This document shows, in pieces, positions 52,629 through 61,980 of a stretch of DNA of 64,000 nucleotides. Both the position numbers and the translations under genes were made by a program. The DNA is from Formosa haliotis (lineage in GTDB: Bacteria > Bacteroidota > Bacteroidia > Flavobacteriales > Flavobacteriaceae), in the NCBI RefSeq assembly GCF_001685485.1, contig NZ_BDEL01000001.1, positions 2,663,501 through 2,727,500 on the forward strand, in the 5' to 3' direction. How positions within the stretch are numbered: the stretch's first letter is position 1; every line of letters begins with the position of its first letter. The notes under the pieces were generated by a model. The model ran no database searches. It was not told the origin of the DNA and saw only the letters and a program-made list of their open reading frames with translations.

Positions 52629-54140
52629 TTAAATACCAGTAGCCAGTTGTTCTATACGATTAATGGACTCTTGTTTACCAATCATATACATAATATCGAA
52701 AACATCTGGCCCTTGCAAAGCACCAACTAAAGCTAATCGTAGTGGCATCATTACTTTTCCAAAACCTATGTCTTTAGAAGTAATCCAAGCTTTAACCGTA
52801 TTTTGAAGCGTTTCTGCAGTGAAATCTTCTATAGTGTTAATAAGAGTCGCTAATTCGCTTAAAAGCTCTCTAGTGTCGTCTTTTACAGCTTTTTTGTATG
52901 CTTTTTCATCGTAAGCCTTTGGCGCTTCAAAAAAGTAGCTGCTTAAATCCCATAAATCAGAAATAAACGTAGCGCGTTCTTTAATTAAATTCACGGCCAT
53001 AGCTATGTAATTTACATCGATATCTTTTAATTCGTCGTGTTGCGCTTTAAAGGTTTCTGCAAGCTCGTCGTTATTTTGTTCTTGCATATAATGGTGATTA
53101 AACCATTTTATTTTATCGGGATCAAAACGTGCTCCAGCTTTATGTACGCGTTCTATATCGAAAGCTTCAACCAATTCGTCTAAACTAAATAATTCTTGTT
53201 CTGTTCCAGGATTCCATCCTAAAAAAGCTAGAAAATTAATTACAGCTTCTGCAAAATAGCCGTCTTCTTTATAACCACGAGAAACATCGTTAGTTTTTGG
53301 GTCAATCCATTCTAAAGGAAACACAGGAAATCCTAATTTATCGCCATCACGTTTGCTTAATTTTCCTTTTCCAGTAGGTTTTAAAATTAGTGGTAAATGT
53401 GCAAATTCAGGAGCATCCCATCCAAAAGCTTTATATAACTGATAGTGTAATGCTAAAGATGGCAACCATTCTTCACCACGAATAACATGCGAGATTTCCA
53501 TTAAATGGTCGTCTACAATATTCGCTAAATGGTAAGTTGGCATCCCATCACTTTTAAATAATACCTTGTCATCTAAAATGTTGGTATCTATTTTTATATC
53601 GCCACGAACCATATCCTTTAAATGTAAGGTTTCGTCTTGAGGCGATTTAAATCGAACCACATAATCATCGCCTGCATCTAATTTTTGTTGTACTTCTTCT
53701 GCAGAAAGCGATAACGAATTGTTTAATTTTAAACGGTTATGCCAGTTGTAAATAAAGGTTTTTCCTTTTTCTTCATGATCTTTTCTGTGTGCGTCTAGAG
53801 CTTCGGCAGTATCAAAAGCATAATAAGCATTTCCAGAAGCAATTAAATCTTCGGCGTAGGCTTTATATAAATCTTTACGTTCGCTTTGTCTGTACGGACC
53901 AAATTTTTCATTTTTTCCTGGACCTTCATCAAACGGAATATGACACCAATTTAAGGCATCTATAATATAGTTTTCGGCACCTTCTACATATCTATTTTGA
54001 TCGGTATCTTCAATACGTAGAACAAAAGTTCCGTTATGTTTTTTAGCAAATAAATAATTGAATAAAGCTGTACGAACACCACCTATATGAAGGGGTCCTG
54101 TTGGGCTTGGTGCAAATCGCACACGAACATTTTTAGTCAT
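52629..54140 (-). CDS. gltX: Glutamyl-tRNA synthetase
   Basis: A 503-residue class I synthetase charging tRNA-Glu. HIGH motif in APSPTGPLHIGGVRTALFNYLFAK (residues 10-33, read in parts), RIEDTDQNR, and the KMSKS equivalent KLSKRDG near residue 260. The C-terminal anticodon-binding helical domain is complete (FGKVMMPLRLALVGALQGPDVFDIMYMIGK, read in parts). A -7 box lies upstream at 54160-54167. glnS is present too, so Gln-tRNA need not be made by transamidation. Confidence 0.96.
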   Translation of the reverse strand: MTKNVRVRFAPSPTGPLHIGGVRTALFNYLFAKKHNGTFVLRIEDTDQNRYVEGAENYIIDALNWCHIPFDEGPGKNEKFGPYRQSERKDLYKAYAEDLIASGNAYYAFDTAEALDAHRKDHEEKGKTFIYNWHNRLKLNNSLSLSAEEVQQKLDAGDDYVVRFKSPQDETLHLKDMVRGDIKIDTNILDDKVLFKSDGMPTYHLANIVDDHLMEISHVIRGEEWLPSLALHYQLYKAFGWDAPEFAHLPLILKPTGKGKLSKRDGDKLGFPVFPLEWIDPKTNDVSRGYKEDGYFAEAVINFLAFLGWNPGTEQELFSLDELVEAFDIERVHKAGARFDPDKIKWFNHHYMQEQNNDELAETFKAQHDELKDIDVNYIAMAVNLIKERATFISDLWDLSSYFFEAPKAYDEKAYKKAVKDDTRELLSELATLINTIEDFTAETLQNTVKAWITSKDIGFGKVMMPLRLALVGALQGPDVFDIMYMIGKQESINRIEQLATGI

Positions 54141-54159
54141 GTTTTTTTATTTAAGACCG

Positions 54160-54167
54160 CAAAGATA
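54160..54167 (-). promoter_or_regulatory. -7 box upstream of gltX
   Basis: Minus-strand TATCTTTG matches TAnnTTTG, 19 bases before the ATG at 54140. Confidence 0.45.
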
Positions 54168-54304
54168 CTGTGATATGTGTAAAGATGAAAGATTTAACCC
54201 TAGCAATAATTATTTTATAATTTTCATTTTAACATTAACTTACATTTTTACGCTATTACAGCTAAAATTATTATTGTAGATTAGTGGGTTAAATACACGA
54301 TAGA

Positions 54305-57300
54305 TTGGACAATTATAAAATTATTATTGAAAAATTAGAGGGCTTTATAAGGCGTTATTATACAAACGAACTTATTAAAGGTGCTATTTTGTTTTTTTCT
54401 ATCGGACTTTTATATTTTTTGGTCACGCTTTTGGTGGAACATTTTTTATGGCTTAACCAAACAGCAAGAGCCATTTTATTTTGGCTTTTTATTGTAGTTG
54501 AAGCATTACTTTTTATAAAATTTATAGTCGTTCCGTTAAGTAAGTTGTTTAAACTTCAAAAAGGTATAGATTACGAAACGGCTTCAAAACTTATTGGAAA
54601 TCATTTCTCTGAAGTAAACGATAAATTACTTAATGTACTTCAATTACATAACGATACTTCTAAATCGGAATTACTGCTAGCGAGTATCAATCAAAAGGCA
54701 GCAACTATTAGTCCGGTTCCTTTTAAATTAGCTATTAATTTTAAGCAAAATATCAAATATTTAAAATATGCTATAGTTCCAGTGGCTTTAATTTTATTTT
54801 TTGTATTATTAGGTAAAATAAACTGGTTTACAGATAGTTATAAGCGAGTTGTAGATTATAAAACAGCTTACGAACCGCCTGCACCTTTTCAGTTTTTTGT
54901 AGTTAATGAAACTTTGAATGGTGTAGAAAATAAGGATTTTAAGCTATTGGTAAATACGGCAGGTACTGTTATACCAGAACAAGCACAAATAACATTTAAT
55001 AACGAGACTTATATTTTACAGGACAAGGGTTCTGGTGCATTTGAATATGTATTTAATAGTCCGAAATCTAATATTACATTTCAGTTGCATGCTAATGGAG
55101 TAACCTCTAAACCTTACGAATTAACTATTGTTGAGGTACCTACTTTATTAGGTTTCGATATGGTTTTAGAATATCCTAAATATATTCAAAAGAAAGATGA
55201 GGTTTTAAAAAGTACGGGAAATGCCATGGTTCCAGAAGGGACTAAAGTGACCTGGAAATTAAAAACCAAAGCTACTAATCGTGTACAGTTATTTTCAAAA
55301 GATACAATTAACTTCGAGAAGAAGGAGGGAGGTTTTGAAACTACGAAACAAATGCATTCCAATTTTGTTTATAGTTTAAGTACAAGTAATGATAAACTTG
55401 AAAATTACGAAAATTTAAGTTTTTCTATAGATGTTATAAAAGATGAATTTCCAGAATTGGTTGTGGATATGGTTCGAGACACAGTCGATTTGAAAACTAT
55501 GTATTTTAAAGGAAAAATTAGCGACGATTACGGTTTGAATGGTTTAAACTTAGTGTATTTTGAAACGGATAATGAACAAGCTGTTCATAAAATTAGAATA
55601 CCAATCGCTAAAACTAATGTCGATCAGTTTTTAACGGCCTTCCCTAATCAATTAGAGCTTCAAGAGGGAGTGTCCTACAGTTTATATTTTGAGGTTTTTG
55701 ATAATGATGCTTTACATCATTTTAAACGGACTAAAAGTGAAATTTTTAATTATCGTGAACAAACGACTTCCGAAAAGCAAAACAATCAATTACAACAACA
55801 ACAAAATACCATTCAAGATTTAAATAATTCTCTTGAAAAATTTGATGAGAATGAAAAGATTTTAGAAGATATTTCAAAAACTCAAAAATCTAAAAAGAGT
55901 TTAAATTTTAACGATAAAAAGAAATTAGATGATGCTTTAAAACGTCAATTGCAACAAGAAAAATTGATGAAAAATTTCAATAAATCGTTTCAAGAAAATC
56001 TAAAAGAATTTAATAAGGATCAAGATCAAATAGACCCACAACAAGAACAACTTCAAAAAAGGTTATCAGAAAATGAAGAACAACTTAAGGAAGATGAAAA
56101 GCTTTTAGAAGAATTAAAAAAGTTACAGGATAAAATTAGCAACGAGGATTTATCTAAAAAATTAGATGAGATTAGTAAGAAGAATAAAAATCAGAAACGT
56201 AGTTTAGAGCAATTAGTTGAGTTAACTAAACGGTTTTATGTGGCAAAAAAAATGGAAAAACTTCAGGAGGATTTAGATGTTTTGGGTGAAGAACAATTAA
56301 AACAACCCGAGAAATCTAAAGAAGAAAATACATCAGATAAGCAAGCCGAATTGAATAAAAAATTCAACGATATACAAAAAGAATTAGATGCTTTACAAAA
56401 GGATAACAAGGCATTAAAAAAACCTATGGATTTGCCTCGTAATGAAAAGTCTGAATCTGATGTAGATCAACTTCAAAAAGATGCAGAATCAGATTTAAGA
56501 GAACGTGAATCTGGTGAAAAAAGTCCTAGCGAACAACAGCAAAAGGTAATGGAAGCGAAACAAAATCAGAAACGTGCTGGTCAAAAAATGAAGGAAATGA
56601 GTAAAGCCATGCAGCAGTCTATGCAAATGCAAAGTGGTGAACAAATGGAGGAAGATGCAGAAATGCTTCGTCAGGTTTTAGATAACCTTTTGGTGTTTTC
56701 ATTCGATGAAGAAGGACTCATGAATAATTTTAAAAGTATAGAGGTTAACCATAATAATTATGCTAATTATTTGCGTAAGCAACATGTGTTAAGGGAATAT
56801 TTTGAACATGTTGATGATAGTTTATTTGCCTTGTCTTTACGTCAGCCTATGCTTTCGGAACAAGTGAATAAAGAAATTGGTAACATTTATTTTAATGTAG
56901 ATAAATCTTTGGAAGAATTTTCTGAAAACCGATTATTTCAAGGAATTGCAGCACAGCAATATGCCTTTACTTCGGCTAATGTGCTTGCAGATTTATTAAG
57001 TAATATTCTAGATAATATGCAAGATCAATTGAATTCATCTTCTTCCGGTCAGGGTAGTGAAGGACAAAAATCTGGTGAAGGTGAGGGTCAACTTCAGGAT
57101 ATTATTATGAGTCAAGAAGAGTTAAATAAACAAATGCAGGAGCAGATGGGTGGCAAAGATTCTAAGCAAGGTAAAGATGGAAATTCCGTCAAACCCGGTG
57201 AATCTGGTTCTGACGGTGACAGTGGAGAAGGAGACAAAGGTTCTAAACAAGGCCCTAAAGGAAATAATAATGATGGACAGGATTCTCAGGAAGGATTAAA

Positions 57301-57700
57301 TGGTGAGTTGTTTAGTATTTATCAAAAACAACAAGAACTGCGTAATCAATTAGAAGAGCGTCTTGCTAAGGAAGGACTTACCCCACAAGGCCAGAAATTA
57401 TTACGGGATATGGAGCAGGTAGAAATGGACTTGCTAAATGATGGTTTTACGCAAAAAACTTTGGTAAAAATGTTGAATTTTGAACAGCAACTTTTAAAAT
57501 TAAAAGATGCTACGTTTCAACAAGAACAGGAAAATAAACGGGAATCAAAATCTAATAACAGGGCATTTACAAACGATTCTAACGATAAGTTGCCAAATGC
57601 TAAACAATATTTTAATACTACTGAAATATTAAATAGACAAATCCTACCTTTGCAAAATAGTTTTAAACATAAAGTGCAACAGTATTTTAAGAATGAGTAA
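54305..57700 (+). CDS. DUF4175 family protein, large membrane-anchored coiled-coil protein
   Basis: An 1131-residue protein starting at a TTG codon; the N-terminal sequence DNYKIIIEKLEGFIRRYYTNELIKG agrees with family members, which supports that start. Two membrane helices (about 24-44 and 50-75) and a third (about 150-170) precede a periplasmic beta-rich region (about 190-480), followed by a long, highly charged, Gln/Lys/Glu-rich coiled-coil region (about 490-800), a Gly/Ser/Asp-rich low-complexity stretch (about 920-1000) and a helical C-terminus. Function is unknown; DUF4175 proteins are often found near MoxR/BatA-like genes, but none is seen here. The stop overlaps the ybeY start by one base. 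Confidence 0.85.
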   Translation: MDNYKIIIEKLEGFIRRYYTNELIKGAILFFSIGLLYFLVTLLVEHFLWLNQTARAILFWLFIVVEALLFIKFIVVPLSKLFKLQKGIDYETASKLIGNHFSEVNDKLLNVLQLHNDTSKSELLLASINQKAATISPVPFKLAINFKQNIKYLKYAIVPVALILFFVLLGKINWFTDSYKRVVDYKTAYEPPAPFQFFVVNETLNGVENKDFKLLVNTAGTVIPEQAQITFNNETYILQDKGSGAFEYVFNSPKSNITFQLHANGVTSKPYELTIVEVPTLLGFDMVLEYPKYIQKKDEVLKSTGNAMVPEGTKVTWKLKTKATNRVQLFSKDTINFEKKEGGFETTKQMHSNFVYSLSTSNDKLENYENLSFSIDVIKDEFPELVVDMVRDTVDLKTMYFKGKISDDYGLNGLNLVYFETDNEQAVHKIRIPIAKTNVDQFLTAFPNQLELQEGVSYSLYFEVFDNDALHHFKRTKSEIFNYREQTTSEKQNNQLQQQQNTIQDLNNSLEKFDENEKILEDISKTQKSKKSLNFNDKKKLDDALKRQLQQEKLMKNFNKSFQENLKEFNKDQDQIDPQQEQLQKRLSENEEQLKEDEKLLEELKKLQDKISNEDLSKKLDEISKKNKNQKRSLEQLVELTKRFYVAKKMEKLQEDLDVLGEEQLKQPEKSKEENTSDKQAELNKKFNDIQKELDALQKDNKALKKPMDLPRNEKSESDVDQLQKDAESDLRERESGEKSPSEQQQKVMEAKQNQKRAGQKMKEMSKAMQQSMQMQSGEQMEEDAEMLRQVLDNLLVFSFDEEGLMNNFKSIEVNHNNYANYLRKQHVLREYFEHVDDSLFALSLRQPMLSEQVNKEIGNIYFNVDKSLEEFSENRLFQGIAAQQYAFTSANVLADLLSNILDNMQDQLNSSSSGQGSEGQKSGEGEGQLQDIIMSQEELNKQMQEQMGGKDSKQGKDGNSVKPGESGSDGDSGEGDKGSKQGPKGNNNDGQDSQEGLNGELFSIYQKQQELRNQLEERLAKEGLTPQGQKLLRDMEQVEMDLLNDGFTQKTLVKMLNFEQQLLKLKDATFQQEQENKRESKSNNRAFTNDSNDKLPNAKQYFNTTEILNRQILPLQNSFKHKVQQYFKNE

Positions 57701-58110
57701 TGGTATATTTTAATTACGAAACAGATTTTGAATTGGCTAATGAAACTAGTTTAGCTAATTGGATACATGCTACAATTCTTGAAGAGGGTTGTAAGGAAGG
57801 TGAAATTAATTATATTTTTTGTGATGATGATTATCTTCATAAATTGAATGTAGAGTTCTTAGATCATGATACTTTAACAGATGTGATTAGTTTTGATTAC
57901 TCAGTCGGAAAAGAGCTACATGGAGATATTTACATATCTGTTGAGCGTGTTAAAGACAATGCTTCCGATTTTGGAACTGATTTTGTAGATGAATTAAATC
58001 GGGTTATTATTCATGGAGTTTTGCACTATTGTGGCTATAAAGATAAGTCGGATGAAGATGCTAAACAGATGAGAAGTAAGGAGGATTTTTATCTTTCTAA
58101 ACTTAATTAG
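57700..58110 (+). CDS. ybeY: Endoribonuclease YbeY (rRNA maturation)
   Basis: A 136-residue zinc-dependent endoribonuclease for 16S rRNA 3'-end maturation and ribosome quality control. The signature HGVLHYCGYKDKSDED supplies His105 and His109; the third ligand position is Asp115 instead of the usual His, which I believe is common in Bacteroidetes. DHDTLTDVISFDY and GDIYIS are also typical. It overlaps the DUF4175 gene by one base (TAATG) and is followed by a parS-like site. Confidence 0.93.
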   Translation: MVYFNYETDFELANETSLANWIHATILEEGCKEGEINYIFCDDDYLHKLNVEFLDHDTLTDVISFDYSVGKELHGDIYISVERVKDNASDFGTDFVDELNRVIIHGVLHYCGYKDKSDEDAKQMRSKEDFYLSKLN

Positions 58111-58128
58111 CACATTACTTATTTAAAT

Positions 58129-58144
58129 TGTTCCACGTGGAACA
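58129..58144. promoter_or_regulatory. parS-like ParB-binding site (left of mnmG)
   Basis: TGTTCCACGTGGAACA, a perfect 16-bp palindrome fitting the general parS pattern TGTTnCACGTGnAACA. It lies 30 bases before the mnmG ATG and 18 bases after the ybeY stop. Confidence 0.8.
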
Positions 58145-58174
58145 TTAATCAAATTAATTTAAAATTGAATTCAA

Positions 58175-60046
58175 ATGTTCGATAAAGTTTACGATGTAAT
58201 TGTTGTTGGAGCTGGTCATGCAGGAAGTGAAGCCGCTGCTGCTGCCGCAAATATGGGGAGTAGTACATTGTTAATTACAATGAATTTACAAAACATAGCT
58301 CAGATGTCTTGTAACCCTGCTATGGGAGGTATTGCTAAAGGGCAAATAGTTCGTGAAATTGACGCTTTAGGAGGATATAGTGGAATTGTTAGTGATACAT
58401 CAGCGATCCAATTTAAGATGCTAAATAAATCTAAGGGACCTGCTATGTGGAGTCCGAGGGTGCAAAGTGATCGTATGCGTTTTGCGGAAGATTGGCGTAT
58501 GATGTTAGAAGGTACTCCTAATTTAGATTTCTATCAAGATATGGTATCTGGTTTAATAATGGATGGGGATCAGGTTGCAGGGGTTAAAACTTCCCTTGGT
58601 ATTGCTGTTCGAGGGAAATCTGTTGTATTAACTAATGGTACATTTTTAAATGGTTTAATTCATATTGGCGATAAGAATTTTGGTGGTGGTAGAGCAGGGG
58701 AAAGAGCTGCTACGGGTATAACAGAACAATTGGTAGATTTAGGATTTACTTCTGGAAGAATGAAGACAGGAACACCTCCTCGTGTTGACGGGCGATCTTT
58801 AGATTATTCTAAAATGGTAGAACAGCCTGGGGATGAAAAACCAGAAAAGTTTTCTTATTCTCCAATCACAAAACCATTAACAAATCAGCGGTCTTGTTAT
58901 ATGACATATACGAGTACGTTGGTGCATGATTTATTACGAGAAGGTTTTGATAGGAGTCCAATGTTTAATGGTCGAATTAAAAGTTTAGGACCTAGATATT
59001 GTCCATCCATCGAAGATAAAATTAATCGTTTTGCAGATAAAGATCGTCATCAATTGTTTATTGAACCGGAAGGTTGGAATACATGCGAAGTATATGTAAA
59101 TGGTTTTTCTACGTCTTTACCAGAAGATGTGCAATTTAAAGCATTGCGATCTGTCGCTGGTTTTGAAAATGTAAAATTCTTTAGACCAGGTTATGCCATA
59201 GAATATGATTATTTTCCACCTACCCAATTGAAACATACTCTAGAAACTAAACTTGTAAATGGTTTATATTTTGCTGGTCAAATTAATGGAACTACAGGTT
59301 ATGAAGAAGCCGCTTCTCAAGGATTAATGGCAGGTATAAATGCTAGTCTTAAAGTTCAGGAGCGTGATGAATTTATATTAAAACGTAATGAAGCTTATAT
59401 AGGTGTTCTTATTGATGATTTAATTACTAAGGGCACAGAAGAACCGTATAGAATGTTTACATCTCGTGCTGAATATAGAACACTGTTGAGACAGGATAAT
59501 GCTGATTTTAGGTTAACCCCTAAAGGTTTTGAAATAGGTTTAGCTTCAGTAGACCGATTAAAACGCATGGAATTAAAACAAAAAAAATCGGAATTGTTTG
59601 TTCAGTTTTTTAAAGATTTAAGTGTAAAACCAGAAGTTATTAATCCTATTTTAGAAAGTAAGGAATCGGCTGCTGTAAATCAATCAGGGAAATTATTTAA
59701 AGTATTTGCCCGTCCAAATATCGATATGGATGATGTGCGTAAGATTGACGAGGTAGAACAGTTTATAGCTGATCATGAGTTGGATCGTGAAATTATTGAA
59801 CAAGCAGAAATTCAGGTTAAATATTCTGGGTATATAGAAAAGGAAAAACAAAATGCAGATAAATTAACTCGTCTAGAGGATATTAAAATTCCAACCAATT
59901 TTGATTATTCTAAGATCAAATCCATGAGTTTTGAAGCTCGTGAAAAACTAAAAAATATTCAACCCACGAGTATCTCACAAGCATCTAGAATTAGTGGTGT
60001 TTCACCAAACGATATTTCTGTTTTATTAGTTTATATGGGTCGATAA
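58175..60046 (+). CDS. mnmG: tRNA uridine-5-carboxymethylaminomethyl modification enzyme MnmG (GidA)
   Basis: A 623-residue FAD enzyme that with MnmE modifies the wobble uridine of several tRNAs. FAD loop VVGAGHAGSEAAAAAANMG (10-29, read in parts), MSCNPAMGGIAKG, RVDGRSLDYSKM-type substrate region, SLGPRYCPSIEDK with the conserved Cys, FFRPGYAIEYDYFPPTQL and INGTTGYEEAASQGL. The C-terminal helical MnmE-binding domain ends ISQASRISGVSPNDISVLLVYMGR (read in parts). mnmG is often close to the replication origin; here it is flanked on both sides by parS-like sites. Confidence 0.97.
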   Translation: MFDKVYDVIVVGAGHAGSEAAAAAANMGSSTLLITMNLQNIAQMSCNPAMGGIAKGQIVREIDALGGYSGIVSDTSAIQFKMLNKSKGPAMWSPRVQSDRMRFAEDWRMMLEGTPNLDFYQDMVSGLIMDGDQVAGVKTSLGIAVRGKSVVLTNGTFLNGLIHIGDKNFGGGRAGERAATGITEQLVDLGFTSGRMKTGTPPRVDGRSLDYSKMVEQPGDEKPEKFSYSPITKPLTNQRSCYMTYTSTLVHDLLREGFDRSPMFNGRIKSLGPRYCPSIEDKINRFADKDRHQLFIEPEGWNTCEVYVNGFSTSLPEDVQFKALRSVAGFENVKFFRPGYAIEYDYFPPTQLKHTLETKLVNGLYFAGQINGTTGYEEAASQGLMAGINASLKVQERDEFILKRNEAYIGVLIDDLITKGTEEPYRMFTSRAEYRTLLRQDNADFRLTPKGFEIGLASVDRLKRMELKQKKSELFVQFFKDLSVKPEVINPILESKESAAVNQSGKLFKVFARPNIDMDDVRKIDEVEQFIADHELDREIIEQAEIQVKYSGYIEKEKQNADKLTRLEDIKIPTNFDYSKIKSMSFEAREKLKNIQPTSISQASRISGVSPNDISVLLVYMGR

Positions 60047-60078
60047 TTTTATATGTTCCACGTGGAACATATAAAATT
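60045..60078. promoter_or_regulatory. 34-bp perfect palindrome with parS-like core (right of mnmG)
   Basis: The 16-bp core TGTTCCACGTGGAACA is at 60054-60069 and the symmetry continues perfectly for nine bases on both sides (AATTTTATA and its complement). The left end overlaps the mnmG stop codon. It is both a ParB-site candidate and able to form a 17-bp hairpin in the transcript. Confidence 0.8.
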
Positions 60079-60114
60079 CAATCATAAAATTGTTTAAAAA
60101 AATCAAAAAAATTT

Positions 60115-60150
60115 AAAGTCTCTTTTTAATAAACGAAAGAGACTTTATTA
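60115..60150 (+). terminator. Terminator after mnmG
   Basis: Perfect 11-bp stem AAAGTCTCTTT (60115-60125) with AAAGAGACTTT (60136-60146), followed by only a weak T-rich tail ATTATT; it is just before the methyltransferase gene. Confidence 0.6.
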
Positions 60151-60159
60151 TTAAAGATC

Positions 60160-61017
60160 ATGAATATAACCTCAAATAAAGTGAGTTTAAAGTGTAAAGA
60201 TTATTCTGTTTCTGGAGCATATTTTGAATTAAAACATGACGACGATTTAGATATTTTAATTACTTCACCACAACCAAAATCGGAGGAACTTGGACAGTAC
60301 TATAAAAGTGAAGATTATATTTCGCATACAGATGCGAAGCGAAATCTTTTTGAAAAATTATATCATACTGTAAAAGGCATTGCATTAAAACGAAAACTAA
60401 ATTTGATAAATAGTTTTGATAACGAAACAAAATCTCTTTTAGATGTTGGATGTGGTACCGGAGATTTTTTACAAATAGCTAAGGCAAATGGTTGGAAAGT
60501 TTGCGGTATAGAACCAGACGAAGGAGCAAGACAATTAGCAATTAATAAAGTGGGAAACCACATAAAAGATGCGTCTACAATAAATACCTTACCAAATAAT
60601 AGTTTTGATGTAATTACACTTTGGCATGTATTAGAACATTTGCCTAATTTAGATTTGCAAATAGAAACTTATAAACGACTTTTAAAACCTAAAGGAACCT
60701 TAATTATTGCGGTTCCAAATTTTAAAAGTTACGACGCAAATTATTATAAAGCGTATTGGGCCGCTTTTGATGTGCCTAGACATCTTTGGCATTTTTCTCA
60801 AACTGGAATTTCTAAAATTTTAGCTAAACAACAGTTTAAAATAAAAAATACCTTACCTATGCTTTTCGATGCGTTTTATGTTTGTCTGCTTTCCGAAAAA
60901 TATAAAACAGGCCAAATGAATTTTGTAAAGGCTTTTCAAATCGGATTATTATCTAATCTAAAGGCAAAACGTTCTGGAGAGTACTCTTCATTGATTTATA
61001 TAGTTAAAAATGAATAA
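60160..61017 (+). CDS. Class I SAM-dependent methyltransferase
   Basis: A 285-residue methyltransferase with a UbiG/Coq3-like fold. Motif I is LLDVGCGTGDFLQIAK (about 94-109); the acidic end of strand 2 is CGIEPDEGA; FDVITLWHVLEHLPN and LLKPKGTLIIAVPN are motifs II and III. The N-terminal 60 residues contain a YYKSEDYISHTDAKRNL segment typical of a Bacteroidetes subgroup. Substrate unknown. It starts just after the mnmG terminator. Confidence 0.9.
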   Translation: MNITSNKVSLKCKDYSVSGAYFELKHDDDLDILITSPQPKSEELGQYYKSEDYISHTDAKRNLFEKLYHTVKGIALKRKLNLINSFDNETKSLLDVGCGTGDFLQIAKANGWKVCGIEPDEGARQLAINKVGNHIKDASTINTLPNNSFDVITLWHVLEHLPNLDLQIETYKRLLKPKGTLIIAVPNFKSYDANYYKAYWAAFDVPRHLWHFSQTGISKILAKQQFKIKNTLPMLFDAFYVCLLSEKYKTGQMNFVKAFQIGLLSNLKAKRSGEYSSLIYIVKNE

Positions 61018-61215
61018 AAACGCAAAATAAGCCGTTTTAAGAGGTTTTTATCTAATTAATCGAATGGTAAGGTCTGTAAATTTATTTAAGAGCTTAAATC
61101 TTTTCTATTAAAGCGATTTTTTATAATAAAAACTTATAACAAAACATTATCTCATAAATAATTACTATATATGGTTAATCGTATCATATTAAGATAAATA
61201 TCTACTTAACTTTTC

Positions 61216-61223
61216 TATTTTTG
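61216..61223 (+). promoter_or_regulatory. -7 box upstream of the OmpH-like gene
   Basis: TATTTTTG matches TAnnTTTG, 26 bases before the ATG at 61250. Confidence 0.45.
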
Positions 61224-61249
61224 TTTTCGAAAATTAAATTGATAACAAA

Positions 61250-61762
61250 ATGAAAAAAATATCCTTATTAGTAATTTCATTAATTACTATGGCTTCTTGT
61301 CAGCAAACCCAAAAGATCGGATTTGTCGACAATTCTAAATTGGTAAATGAATATCAAGAAAAAATTGATGTGGAAGCCAAATACAAAGCTTTAATAGAGG
61401 CCTCTAATAAATCTACAGATAGTTTAGCGCAATTATTCCAAGCCGAATATCTAGAATTCCAGAATCAAGCAGCTACTATGGGGCAGGAGAAAGCTCAAGA
61501 GCGTTACCAAGAATTAGGGAGAAAGCAACAAGCTTTACAGCAGCAAATTCAAATGAAAGAACAACAAATTTCTGCGGATAGCCAAAAGGAAATTGATTCA
61601 TTAATTTCAAAAGTAAGAAAATTCGTAAAAAATTATGGAAAATCAAATTCCTATGATTTTATCTTAGGAAGTAATGAAGCGGGAAGCGTCATGTATGGAA
61701 AAGAAGGTGACGATCTTACCGAAACACTTGTAAAAGCTTTAAACGATAGCTACAAAAAATAA
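61250..61762 (+). CDS. OmpH/Skp family periplasmic chaperone-like lipoprotein
   Basis: A 170-residue protein with a lipoprotein signal (lipobox TMASC, Cys about 17), KIGFVDNSKLVNEYQEK at the start of the mature part, and a long charged coiled coil (about 40-125, rich in Gln, Glu and Lys), the Skp plan. The end (NYGKSNSYDFILGSNEAGSVMYGKEGDDLTE, read in parts) is the beta body. Skp-like proteins hold unfolded outer membrane proteins; the lipid anchor would tie this one to a membrane. A terminator follows. Confidence 0.9.
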   Translation: MKKISLLVISLITMASCQQTQKIGFVDNSKLVNEYQEKIDVEAKYKALIEASNKSTDSLAQLFQAEYLEFQNQAATMGQEKAQERYQELGRKQQALQQQIQMKEQQISADSQKEIDSLISKVRKFVKNYGKSNSYDFILGSNEAGSVMYGKEGDDLTETLVKALNDSYKK

Positions 61763-61786
61763 ATAATTATTACACCTAATAATTTT

Positions 61787-61824
61787 AAAGTCAAACATGG
61801 TTACACTGTGTTTGGCTTTTTTTT
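61787..61824 (+). terminator. Terminator after the OmpH-like gene
   Basis: Stem AAAGTCAAACA with TGTTTGGCTTT (one G-T pair) around a loop, followed by a run of T. Confidence 0.75.
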
Positions 61825-61980
61825 ATGTCTAACATTTCGTGGATATCAATAGTTATATAGTTAAACAAATTCTGAGTAGCACGTCATTTTATTAGGTTTT
61901 TCGTTGATAAAACAATATTTAACAATGTAATGCGATATAAATTTAGTTGATTTGTAATACATTATAACCACAACCACATT

